Shown: one piece after another, positions 1 to 12,600 of the stretch
Position numbering within the stretch: the stretch's first letter is position 1
How the letters are laid out: each line of letters starts with the position of its first letter
Source: Sphingomonas sp. CBMAI 2297
GTDB taxonomy: Bacteria; Pseudomonadota; Alphaproteobacteria; Sphingomonadales; Sphingomonadaceae
Assembly: GCF_029870595.1 (NCBI RefSeq)
Contig: NZ_JAPDIR010000022.1
Location: forward strand, 1 to 64,000
Reading direction: 5' to 3'
Length of the DNA: 64,000 nucleotides
The notes under the pieces: model-generated
What the model saw: only the letters and a program-made list of their open reading frames with translations
Told to the model about the DNA's origin: nothing
Database searches by the model: none
Translations under genes and position numbers: made by a program

Positions 1-675
1 GGAACGGCTTGACTTTATCTGAGTATCCAACGCCTAGAAGCCGTCAGAACCCAGGGCCGCCGCCCACATGTCCCTTCATCTATATCACTATGTCAAAGAG
101 CACGTTCCTGCCCGAAGCGTCGCCACGAGCACCCCTTGAAAGGGAAACAGCCGACGCTGCCGGGGCAGCGCAACCGATTTAAGAACGTCCCAACCGGAGG
201 CCGGTCAGAGCAGAGAAGCGAGCGCCTCGCTGCCGGGAGGGCGCCATCTATGTGCCCGACCGATTCCCGTCAACCCGAAAAATGCACTTTTTTCCGATCC
301 CCGCATTTTTTCCGTTCGGCCGGCGGCTCGCGCCCCGCAATCCCCGTTGCACACAGTCCAAAGGAAGCCGCCCGCGCGGGGAGCCCCCTTCCCGCTTGCC
401 AGGGCGAACGCTTCCCAGATGAAGGCGGCGCCCCGTGCGGCAGCCGATAGCAATAACCGCCTCGCGCCCGACCTCATGGACCATTGCGGAAACAAATTGG
501 ACATAACCGCGCACCGCCCGATGGTCGAAGCGATGGATTCCGGCCGATCCGGCGCGCCCCGACTGCACGGATACGGGACAGGTGCCGCTCCGGAAACCCT
601 ATCCCCTTAAGGGTAATTACTTGTTCAGCATGATATGATCCAAGCTCGACTCACAGGTATTTCGGGGGAATTACG
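1..675. other. Non-coding leader region before the giant autotransporter gene
   Basis: No convincing gene is seen on either strand here; the short open frames lack ribosome-binding sites and recognisable motifs. Two small symmetric elements are visible: an inverted repeat with arms GAAAAATGC (277-285) and GCATTTTTTC (303-312), and a perfect 10-base palindrome CCCTTAAGGG at 604-613. Either could be regulatory for the downstream gene, or chance. The last 15 bases hold the purine-rich GGGGGAA (664-670) that serves as ribosome-binding site for the ATG at 676. No clean -35/-10 pair could be assigned. Confidence 0.5.
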
Positions 676-3600
676 ATGGTTCGGCGAACGGATGCTGTGC
701 GGCTCGCGCGGCTCGCGGCGCTGGTGGACGCGACGGGCGACGCGGTCGATGCCGACCGGCTCAGCCGCGCGCAGCGATCGGACTTCATTTCCGAGATCGG
801 CGCTGTCCTCTCCCTGCTCGCCGATCGATCGGCAGCGCTGTCGCACGCGCTCGAGCGGTTGCGCGACCGCATCGCCGGGGCCGGCGCCCCTCGCCGCCCG
901 CGCCAGGCCGACCGCAGGCTGTTCGGGACGCTCGCCCGGCAGCTGAAGCGCATCGGCCTGCTGCTCGCCATGGGCACCGCCGCCTGGGCGACCACCGCCG
1001 CGGCCCATGTCAGCGTATCGCGCATGGCATTGGCCAAGGCGATGGCCGCGCCGATGCCCGCCCCGCCGGCGATACCGCCGGTGCATGTCGGCGACATGGT
1101 GCTGAATCCGGTCACCGACGCCAATGAGCGCGTGGTCGAAGTGATCAACGACGCGCTGGTCCGCACCGACCAGAACAACACGATCCTGCTCGCCAACACC
1201 GTCGGCCAGACCTTCACCGATACCAATACCAACATCACCTACACGGTGAGCGCGGTCCAGCTGACCTCCGGCCGGGTCACCGGCGTCACGCTCGACAAGA
1301 GCGGCGGCGGCACGGTCACCACCCCCATCGTCACCGATGTGAGCGCGGGCGTCGGCTCGGCGCCGCCGCCACAGGGCAACGGATCGACCGGATCGACGAG
1401 CTCGGGATTCACCTTCCCGACGGCGGCGGGCGACCTCCACCAATATTCGAACGTCCAGCGCGGCGCGAACGGCGGCAATGGCAGCTTCGGCGCCGGCGTC
1501 GAGATCTGCATATTCGGCGGCTGCTTCACGATCGGCGCGAACGCCTCGGCCGGCGGCGGCGGCGCCAATGGGCCGAACATCACCGCGACCGTGACTCCCG
1601 CCAACAACGGCAACATCACCACCATCTCGGACAATCTTCCCGGCATCGCGGCGATCAGCGCCGGCGGCAATGGCGGCAAGGGCGGCGACGGCGCGGGCAA
1701 TGTCCGCGGCGGCGCGGGCGGCGGCGCGGGCCGCGGCGGCAATGTCGACCTGAGCTCGAGCGTGACCATCGCCACCTCGGGCGTGCGCAGCTATGGCATC
1801 CTGGCGCAGAGCATCGCCGGGCGCGGCGGCGCGGGCGGCACCGGCTATCTCTTCTCGGGCGGCGGCGCCTCGGGGCCCGCCGCGCAGGGCGGCACGGTCA
1901 CCGTCACCAATTCGGGCCAGATCCAGACCACCAATATCGGCGCGATCGGCATCCTGGCGCAGAGCCTGGGCGGCAATGCCGGCACCAGCGGCGGCAGTTA
2001 CGGCATCGTCGGCAATCCGGGCGCCGGCAGCGTGGGCGGCGACGGCGGCAACGTCACTGTCGAGCATAGCGGCATCGTCCGCACCGAGGGCGTGGACGCG
2101 GTGGGCATCCAGGCCCAGTCGATCGGCGGCTCGGGCGGCAATGTCGGCGGGACCGGCGGGATCGTCGCGTTCGGCGGGACCGCCGGCAATGGCGGCAATG
2201 GCGGCAGCGCGACGATCAACGTGCGCGCCGGGGCCGAGGTCACCACCATCAACAGCGGCGCCTATGGCGTCTTCGCCCAGTCGATCGGCGGCGGCGGCGG
2301 CTCGGCGGGCGGCTCGGGCGGCCTGGTCGCCTTCGGATCGGACGGCAGCACCGCCGGCAATGGCGGGAGCGCCTCGGCCCTGGTCGAGGCGGGCGCGACC
2401 GTCACCACCGGCGGCGCCAACGCGCATGGCGTGTTCGTCGAATCGGTGGGCGGCGGCGGCGGCGCGGGCGGCGCCTCGGGCGGCGCGGTCGCGGTCGGCG
2501 GCAAGGGCGGGTCCGGCGGCACCGGCGGCGCGGCGAGCGCCACCATCGGCGGCGCGGTCCGCACCGGCGGCGTCGACGCGCGCGGCGTGTTCGTCCAGTC
2601 CGTGGGCGGCGGCGGCGGCTCGGCCGAGGGCACGGGCGGCCTCGTCTCGATCGGCGGCAGCGGCACCGGCGGCGGCCTGGCGGGCAGCGCCTCGGCCAGC
2701 ATCACCGCGACCGGCAGCGTCGTCACCACCGGCAAGGGCGCCGACGCGGTGTTCGTCCAATCGGTGGGCGGCGGCGGCGGCGCCGGCTCGGGCTCCGGCG
2801 GCGTGGTCGCGCTCGGCGGGACCGGGGGCACCGGCGGCAATGGCGGCACGGTCACGGTCGGCAATGCCGGCACCGTCCGCACCGAAGGCGACGGCGCGCG
2901 CGGCATCTTCGCCCAGTCGGTGGGCGGCGGCGGCGGCAAGGGCGGCGACAGCGGCGGCCTGGTCACCATCGGCGGCAACGGCTCGGCGGCGAGCACCGGC
3001 GGCACGGTGACCATCACCAACACCGGCAGCGTCACCACGCTGCGCAACAACGCCACGGCGATCTTCGCCCAGTCGGTGGGCGGCGGCGGCGGCGACGGCG
3101 GCACCACCGGCGGCGTGCTGCTCACCATCGGCGGCAAGGGCGCGAGCGGCGGCAATGCCGGCCTCGTCACCGTCAACCACAGCGGCAATATCGGCACCGG
3201 CGGCAATGATTCGAACGGCATCTTTGCCCAGTCGATCGGCGGCGGCGGCGGCAATGGCGGCGCCAGCGCGTCGCTGAGCGCATTCGTCGGCGTCGCGATC
3301 GGCGGCGCCGGCTCGGCCGGCGGCAATGGCGGCATCGTCGACGTCAACCTCACGCCCCGCTCGGTGATGGTCGGCGGCGTGCCCACCCAGCTCGATCCGT
3401 TCATCGCGACCAGCGGCGATCGCTCGCGCGGCATCCAGCTCCAGTCGATCGGCGGCGGCGGCGGCAATGGCGGCTTCGCAGTCCAGGCGACCGGCGGCTT
3501 CTTCGGCGGCGCCAGCGTGGCGATCGGCGGCAGCGGCGGCACCGGCGGCACCGGCGGCCATGTCACGCTGGACGGCGACGCGGTGATCCTCACCACCGGC

Positions 3601-6600
3601 GACAATGCGCAGGGCATCCTCGCCCAGTCGGTGGGCGGCGGCGGCGGCGCCGGCGGCTTCACCGTCTCGGTCGCGGCGGCGGCGGGCCCGGCGCTGGGCG
3701 CATCGGTCTCGCTCGGCATCGGCGGATCGGGCGGCAGCGGCGGCAATGGCGGCCTGGTCGAAGTCAGGTCGGGCGGCGCGATCCAGACCGATGGCGACTT
3801 CTCGACCGGCCTGCTCACCCAGTCGGTGGGCGGCGGCGGCGGCAATGGCGGGTTCAACGTCTCGGCGGCGATCGCGGCGGGCGGCGGCGGCGCGGTCTCC
3901 TTCGCGGTCGGCATCGGCGGCAAGGGCGCCAATGCCGGCAATGGCGGCGTGGTCGATACCGATTTCGACGGCACCATCTCCACCGGCGGCGACGATGCCG
4001 GCGGCGCGGTGATCCAGTCGGTCGGCGGCGCCGGCGGCTCGGGCGGCTTCAACGTCTCGGGCGCGGTGAGCTTCGCGGGCACCACCAGCGTGGGCGTCGC
4101 GGTGGGCATCGGCGGCGCGGGCGGCGGCGGCGGCGACGGCGGCAAGGTGACCGGCCGCGTCGGCGGCAACGTCCAGACCACGGGCGACCGCGCGACCGGC
4201 GTGCTGATCCAGTCGGCCGGCGGCGGCGGCGGCAATGGCGGGTTCAACATCGCGGGCTCGATCTCGGGCAGCGGCAACTATGCCGGCGGCATCTCGGTCG
4301 GCCTGGGCGGCGCGGGCGCGGGCGGCGGCCGCGGCGGCGAGGTCACCGGCACCGCGGCGGGCACGATCTACACCTCGGGCGACCAGTCCGACGGCCTGCT
4401 CGTCCAGAGCCTGGGCGGCGGCGGCGGCGCGGGCGGATTCAACATCTCCGGCTCGATCGCGGGCAGCGCGACCTTTGGCGGCGGCCTGTCCGTCGGCCTG
4501 GGCGGCGCGGGCGGCACCGGCGGCAATGCGTTGCATGCGACGGGCAGCGCGCTCGCCGCCGTCCACACGCTCGGCGACCAGTCGCGCGGCGTGGTGGTCC
4601 AGTCGAACGGCGGCGGCGGCGGCGTCGGCGGGTTCAACGTCTCGGGCAGCATCGGCGGATCGGGCAGCTATGGCGCGGCGGTCAATATCGGCCTGGGCGG
4701 CTCCGGCGGCGGCGCCGGCAATGGCGGCGAAGTCGATGCGAGCGCGGTCTCGATCCTGACCGAAGGCAACCAGTCGGGCGGCTTCCTCGCGCAGAGCGCC
4801 GGCGGCGGCGGCGGCGCGGGCGGCTTCAACGTTTCGGGCGGGGTGAGCTTCGGCGGCACCGCGGCGGGCGCGCTCTCGGTCGGCCTGGGCGGCTCGGGCG
4901 GCGGCGGCGGCGGCGCCATGCGCGTCGGCGCGACGGTGACCGGCAATGTCGTCACGCTCGGCGACCAGTCGACCGCGATCACCGCGCAGAGCCTGGGCGG
5001 CGGCGGCGGCACCGGCGGGTTCAACGTCTCCGGCGGCATCGGCATCTCGGGCACCGTCGCCGGCGCGATCAATGTCGGCATCGGCGGATCGGGCGGATCG
5101 GGCGGCGACGCCGGCAAGGTCACCCTCACCGTCACCGGCACCACCGCGACCGCAGGCGACGAGAGCGACGGCATCCTGGCGCAGAGCGTGGGCGGCGGCG
5201 GCGGCGCGGGCGCGTTCAACGTCTCGGGCGGCATCGCGGTGGCCAAGGACGGGGCCGGCACGCTCGGCATCGGCCTGGGCGGCGCGGGCGGCAGCGGCGG
5301 CGACGGCAAGGCCGTCACGCTCAACGTCAACCAGGGCGTTGCCGACACCGCCGATACGCTGGTCGCGGTCTCCACCGAAGGCGACGACGCGCGCGGCATC
5401 GTCGCGCAGAGCCTGGGCGGCGGCGGCGGCAACGGCGCGTTCAACGTCACCGGCGGCATCGCCGGATCGAAGAGCGGCGCCGGCAATATCGGCGTGGGCA
5501 TCGGCGGCGCCGGCGCCACCGCGGGCAATGCCGAAGCCGTGATCGCCAACATCAACGGCGACGTCGCCACGCGCGGCGCGCGCTCGGGCGGCGCGCTGAT
5601 CCAGTCGGTCGGCGGCGGCGGCGGCAATGGCGGGTTCAACGTCTCGGGCGGCATCGCGGTCTCGAAGGAGCTCACCGGCAACGTGCTGGTCGGCGTCGGC
5701 GGGTTCGGCGGCGCGGGCGGCGACGCGGGCACGGTCGACGCGACCCTGACCAGCGACATCGGCACCAGGGGCGACGATTCGCTGGGCCTGACCGTGCAGA
5801 GCCTGGGCGGCAGCGGCGGCAACGGCGCGTTCAACGTCACCGGCGGCCTCAGCCTCAGCGCCGGCAATGGCAGCTCGGGCACGCTGGGCGTGGGCGTCGG
5901 CGGCTTTGGCGACAGCGGCGGCAATGCCAAGGCAGTTACCGCCGCGCTCACCGGCGATGTCGGGACGCTCGGCGCGCGCAGCGGCGCGATCCTGATCCAG
6001 TCGGCCGGCGGCGGCGGCGGCAATGGCGGGTTCAACGTCACCGGCAGCATCGCCCTTTCCAGCGGCGGCACCGGCACGCTCGGTGTCGGCATCGGCGGCT
6101 TTGGCGGCAATGGCGGCGACGCGGCCACGGTCGACGCCACGCTTTCGGGCAATGTCGCGACCAGCGGCGCGGAATCGGCCGGCGCGCTGATCCAGAGCCT
6201 GGGCGGCGGCGGCGGCAACGGCGCGTTCAACGTCACCGGCTCGCTCTCGATCTCGGCGGGCAACAACACTTCCATCGGCGCCGCGATCGGCATTGGCGGC
6301 TTTGGCGGCGACGGCGGCATCAGCCAGAAGGTCACCGCCAGCGTGGCCGGCGACTATCGGACCCGGGGCAGCGATTCGGCCGGCGTGGTGGCGCAGAGCA
6401 TCGCGGGCGGCGGCGGCGCGGGCGGGATCAACGTATCCGGCGCGATCGCCCTCTCCACCGGCACCGCGGGCACCGCCTCGATCGGCATCGGCGGCTTTGG
6501 CGGCGACGGCGGCAAGGCCGGCGACGTCGAGCTGACCCGCACCGGAAACACCGTGACCGGCGGCGCCGATTCCGACGGCGTCGTCGCGCAGAGCATCGGC

Positions 6601-9600
6601 GGCGGCGGCGGCCGCGGCGGCATCGACGTGGCCGGCGGCATCTCCGGCAGCACCAGCGGCAGCACCGGCTCGTTCGGCTTCGGCCTGGGCGGCTTCGGCG
6701 GCGGCGGCGGCGAAGCGGGCAACGTCACCGCGCGGGTGACCGGCAATGTGCTCGCGACCGGCAATGGCGGCGTGGTCGCGCACGCGGCGCAGACGATCAA
6801 CTTCCTTGGTTTCGACTTCAGCTTCCCCGCCTATCGCACCATCGCGAACGGCTCGAACGGCGTGATCGCGCAGAGCGTGGGCGGCGGCGGCGGCCAGGGC
6901 GGGCTCAACGTCACCGGCCAGATCGCCCTCACCTCGCCCGGCTCGAGCAGCGCGAGCCGCGTCGCCGCGCTGGGCATCGGCGGTTTCGGCGGCGATGGCG
7001 GCAATGCCGGCACGGTCGAGCTGAGCGTGAAGGCGCCGGGCGCCGACCGCGTGCAGGTCGTCGCTTCGGGCGACGAGCGCTCGGCGGTGATCGCCCAGTC
7101 GCTCGGCGGCAGCGGCGGCATCGGCGGGATCAACGTCTCGGGCGGGATCTCGCTCGACGGCCAGCTCACCGTCGGGATCGGCGGCTTCGGCGGCGATGGC
7201 GGCCTGGGCCGCAAGGTGACCGCCAATGTCGATGCCGACCTGTTCGCCCAGGGCACCAGCGCGCGCGGCCTGCTCGTCCAGTCGGTCGGCGGCGGCGGCG
7301 GCACCGGCGGCATCAACATCTCCGGCGGGATCACCGCCGACACGACCGCGACCGAGCCGACGCTCGTCTTCGGCATCGGCGGCTTCGGCGGCGCGGGCAA
7401 TGCCAGCGGCGACGTGATCGCCACCCAGAACGGCCAGGTGATGGTCGACGGCTATGAGGCCGCCGGCATCATCGTCCAGTCGGTCGCGGGCGGCGGCGGC
7501 GATGGCGGGCTCAACGTCTCGGCGGCGCTGAACAATGCCGGCGCCGGCAAGTCGAAGCTCACCGGCGTCGCGCTCGCCGCCGGCCTGGGCGGCACCGGCG
7601 GCACCGGCGCCGATGCGGGCGACGTCACCTTCACCAGCAACGGCAATGTGCTGGTCAACACCAAGGTGACCAGCGGCGCCGGCGGCGCGGTCACGCTTTC
7701 GGCGACCGACTATGTCGGCAAGGCGACGGGCATCCTCGTCCAGTCGGTGGGCGGCGGCGGCGGCCAGGGCGGCATCGACGTGGCCGGCGCGGTCTCGCGC
7801 CAGGGCGCGCCGATCGCGCTCGGCATCGGCGGCACCGGCGGCGCGGGCGGCAATGCCGGCGACGTGACGGTGACGCGCGGCTATACCATGGTCGGCGGCG
7901 TCGAGACCGCGACGCCCGGCCTCATCCGCACTTTCGGCGACGAATCGAACGGGATGACCGTGCAGTCGATCGGCGGCGGCGGCGGCAATGCCGGGTTCAA
8001 CCTGGTGCTCGACGTCACGCTGGCGCCGGCGGGCAACAGCCCGTTCGCGGCGGTGGTCAATGTCGGCGGCTCGGGCGGCGACGCGGGCGCGGGCGGCGAC
8101 GTCACGCTGCGGCACCGCGGCGATATCGGCACCAGCGGCGCGCTGAGCGACGGCATCCTCGCCCAGTCGATCAGCAAGGGCGGCGGCAACGGCACCTTCA
8201 ACCTGGCCGGCGGCTATACCCGCGACGCCAACCAGCTCAACCTGAGCATCGGCGGGCGCGGCGGCATCGGCGGCGAGGCCGGCGATGTCGAAGTGGATCA
8301 TGACGGCGCGATCGTCACCACCGGCGAGCGTTCGATCGGCATCCATGCCCAGTCGATCGGGGGCGGCGGCGGCAATGCCTCGTTCGATTTCGGCCTGGTG
8401 CCGGGCGCGAAGAACCAGTTCGCGCTGAGCCTCGGCCAGTCGGGCGGCACCGGCGGCACCGGCGGCGAAGTGACGGTGAACGCCGCGGGCGCGATCGACA
8501 CCAGCGGCGGCTATTCCTCGGCGATCTTCGCCCAGTCGGTCGGCGGCGGCGGCGGCAACAGCGGCTCGTTCAAGATCGGCGGCACCGTGGGCACCGGCAG
8601 CGGCAGCTCGGCGCAGAGCTTCGCCGGCAGCGTCGGCGTCGGCCTGGACGGCGGCGTCGGGGCGACCGGCGGCGCGGTCTCGGTCGTCAACGCGGCGAAC
8701 CTCACCACGCGCGGCGTCGAATCGCGCGGCATCTGGGCGCAGAGCATCGGCGGGTCGGGCGGCGCGGGCGGCAGCGGCACCGGCGTGATGGTCAACACCA
8801 CGGCGGCGCTCACGGTCGCGGTGGGCGGCACCGGCGGCGTCGGCTCGAAGAGCTCGACCGTCGATGTCGGCAACAGCGCGCGGATCGTCACCGGCGGCGA
8901 CGATGCGGACGGCATCCTCGCCCAGAGCATCGGCGGCGGCGGCGGCACCGGCGGCTTCGCGGCGAGCGTCGCGCTGCAATATAAGGGCAGCGGCAACACT
9001 TCGAACACCATGGGCATCGCGGTGGGCGGCTCGGGCGGCACCGCGGGCATCGGCGACACGGTGACGGTGACCAACACCGGCGTGATCGCCACCAGCGGCG
9101 CGCGCGCCTTCGGCATCCGCGCCCAGTCGATCGGCGGCGGCGGCGGCATCGGCGGCGCGGTCATCGACTTCCGCGCCCAGGGCAAGAGCGCCAACAACTC
9201 GATCAACGTCAATGTCGGCGGCGCCGGCGGCACGGGCGAGAAGGCGGGCGACGTCTCGGTCACCAATGAGGGGCTGATCTGGACCAAGGGCGAGGATGCC
9301 GCGGGCATCAGCGCCAATTCGATCGGCGGCGGCGGCGGCGATGCGGGGCTGGTGCTCCAGCTCGCGGTGGGCGCCACCGGGGCGGACAAGCAGACGCACA
9401 GCGCGCGCGTCACCATCGGCGGCAATGGCGGCAGCGGCGGCGCGGGCGGCAAGGTCACCGTGGTGAACCGCGACACCGGCGGCGCCAATTCGGGCGACAT
9501 CCTCACCGAGGGCAAGGGCGCCTATGGCATCTTCGCCCAGTCGCTGGGCGGCGGCGGCGGCAACAGCTCGACCATCCTGGCGCTGACCGGCGTCTCGTCG

Positions 9601-12600
9601 GGCAAGGACAGCGTCGCCTTCGGCTTCAATTTCGGCGCGGTCGGCGGCAGCGGCAATATCGGCGGCGTGGTCGAGGTGACCAATGCCGGCACGATCGAGA
9701 CCAGGGGCGAAGGCGCGCACGGCATCCTCGCCCAGTCGATCGGCGGCGGCGGCGGCAATGGCGGGATGGCGCTCACCGGCAGCCTGCTGATCGGCGCGCC
9801 GACCTCGGCGCCGCTGATCGCGATCGGCGGCGTGGGCGGCAATGGCGGCAATGGCGGCGCGGTCACCGTGACCAACAGCGGCTCGATCCTCACCCGCGGC
9901 GCCAAGGCGAACGGCATCGTGGCGCAGAGCATCGGCGGCGGCGGCGGCAATGCCGGGCTGGGCGCGGCGCTCACCCCGGAGCCGGCCAGCCTAACCCTGT
10001 CCAACGAGATCGCGCTGATCGTCGGCCTCACCGGCGGCGGCACCGGCGGCACCGGCGGCGCGGTCACGGTCAACCAGACCGGCGACATCACCGTGCTCGG
10101 CGCGGGCTCGCAGGCGATCGTCGCGGAGAGCATCAATGGCGGCGGCGGCACGCTGGGCCTCGACTTCAGCGGCATCACCGGCCTGCCGGGCCTGCCCGTG
10201 GTCGGCCCGCACGGCAATACCGAGCGGCCCAACCCGCTGGTCGTCGCCCGCGCGGGCGCCGACGGCGCTTCCGGCATGAACGCCGGCAAGGTGACGGTGA
10301 ATTCGAACGGCACGATCGGCGCGGGCGGGCGCAACGGCGTCGGCATCAGCAACCAGGCGATCGGCGGCGGCGGCGGCACGATCGACATCGACCTCGACAT
10401 CGTCGCGCTCCGCGACCCGACCGTCACCGACCCCCAGGCGCCCGTCGGCGTCCGGCTGGCGCTGGGCGGCCTGGGCGGCGCCGACAATGACGGCGGCGAC
10501 ATCACCGGCAGCCATGCGGGCAGCGTCACCACCAATGGCGACGGCGCGGCGGGCGCGCTGGCCCAGTCGATCGGCGGCGGCGGCGGCCGGGGCATCATCG
10601 ACGTGACCGCCGAGCTCGCGTCCTTCTTCGCCGGCGCCTCGGTCACGCTCGGCGCCGACGGCACCACCGGCGCCTCGGGCGGCGCGATCCAGCGCGGCAT
10701 GACCGGCGCGATCAGCACCACCGGCAAGTTCGCGCCCGGCGCGATCGTCCAGTCGATCGGCGGCGGCGGCGGCTCGGCGATCGTCGAGATCGCCCTGGGC
10801 ACGGGCGCCACGGCGGCCGCGCCCAGCGTGCTCGATGTCGACGCCACCGCGCCCGGCACCGGCCCCAGCGCGGGGCTCGCCCCCCAGAGCCAGCGCGCGC
10901 TGGCCTATTGGCTGGCGGGCGCCGGCGCGGATCCGCTGGCGGCCGCGCCGCCCGCGGTTCCGCCGACCGCCATCGCGCTCGGCGCCAATGGCGGCGCCGG
11001 GCTCGACGGCGGCACCGTCACCCTCGCCTATGCCGGCGGCTTCGCCACGCTGGGCGACTATTCGCCGGCGCTGGTCGTCCAGTCGATCGGCGCGGGCGGC
11101 GGCGAGGTGCGCCTCACCGGCGGCAGCGCCAGCGTCACCCTGGGCGGCAGCGGCGGCGCGAGCGGCAATGGCGGCAGCGTCACCGTGTCGAACAACGGCG
11201 CGGTCCAGACCGCCGGCAACCATGCGCATGGCGTGTTCCTCCAGTCGATCGGCGGCGGCGGCGGCGCGGTGCTGGGCGCAATCGATTCCGCCAGCATCGC
11301 CTTCAACCCGGGCAATACCGGCAATGGCGGCGCCATCCGCTTCGACCAGACCGGCAACATCACGGTGCTCGGCGCCAATTCCATCGGCGTGGTCGCGCAG
11401 TCGCTCGGCGGCGGCGGCGGCTGGGTCGAGGGGATCTTCGCCGGCAACGGCACCGGCACCGGCGCGGGCGGCGCGATCGACCTGCGCCTCTCCGGCTCGG
11501 TCTTCGCCGCCGGCCTGAACTCGACCGGCATCTTCGCCCAGAGCCAGGGCAGCACCGGCACGGGCAATATCCGCGTCACCGCCAACAACCTGGTGCGCGG
11601 CGGCGCCGGCACCGGCGCCGGCATCCGCCTGGCCGGCGGCGCGGCCAACCTGATCCAGCTCACCTCCGGCTCGATCAGCGCGGTCTCCGGCCTCGCGATC
11701 GACACCGGCGCGGGCAACGACCGGGTGGAGAACAGCGGCACGATCATCGGCAATGTCGACCTGGGCAGCGGAACCAACGCCCTGGTCAACAACGCCAGCG
11801 GCGTCTTCATCGCCTTCAGCCGGATCGACCTGCGCGACGGCGCCGGCTCGAGCGGGAGCTTCGCCAATGCGGGCGACTTCCAGATGGGCCTTGCCGCCAG
11901 CCGCACTCCGATCGACCTGCTGCACGGCGCCAGCTTCGCCAATCTGGACGGCGTTGGCACCCCCGCGACCAACCTGCTCTACGGCGCCCGCGTCATCAAC
12001 ACGGTCGATCTCGACGGCGACTTCACCCAGAGCGCCACCGGCCACCTGGCGTTCGACGTCGCCTTCGGCCCCTATGCGTCGGACCGCGTCAATGTGAGCG
12101 GCAACACCAGCGTGGCCGGCACCGGCGACGTGATCCTCACCTGGATGCAGGACAAGAACCCGGTCACCCTGTTCGCCACGGCGGGCACGGCGACCAACAA
12201 CGGGCTCGTCATCCGCGACACGCTGGCGGTCGACTATCGCGTGCTCGCCAACAGCGCCGGCATCCAGCTCGCCTTCGACACCAATTTCGGCCAGCCCTTC
12301 CTCAACGGCAACGAGCGCGCGCTCGGCGCCTATATGGACCGCGCGGTGACGGCGGGCAGCTCGGCCGGGATCGGCCGCCTGCTGGCCCTGCTCGGCAACA
12401 TCCAGGCCGGCGGCGAGGCCCAGTATCGCGCGATCTTCGACCAGCTGAACCCCGAGCCCTATCTGATCGCCTCGCTCACCCAGTTCGGCGCGGCGCGCGA
12501 CTTCTCGTCCAACCTGTTCGGCTGCGGCACGCTCGCCGGCCCGGCGGGCGATGGCTGCGCGTGGAGCCAGGCCGGCGGCCATGTCTTCAAGCGCAGCGGC

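Noticed and set aside
621..639. TTGTTC and TATGAT as a promoter of the autotransporter gene
   Set aside because: The spacing between the two hexamers is only 7 bases, far from the usual 16-18.
625..9720. A 3031-codon open frame on the minus strand opposite the autotransporter gene
   Set aside because: It is an antisense shadow of the GGC-rich repeats: its product is monotonous Ala/Arg/Asp repeats, with no ribosome-binding site or domain. The plus-strand gene has a signal sequence and beta-barrel.
1780..11550. The regular repeats as a CRISPR array or a PE_PGRS-like gene
   Set aside because: The units are in-frame coding repeats without unique spacers, and the C-terminal barrel identifies an autotransporter, not a mycobacterial PE_PGRS protein.
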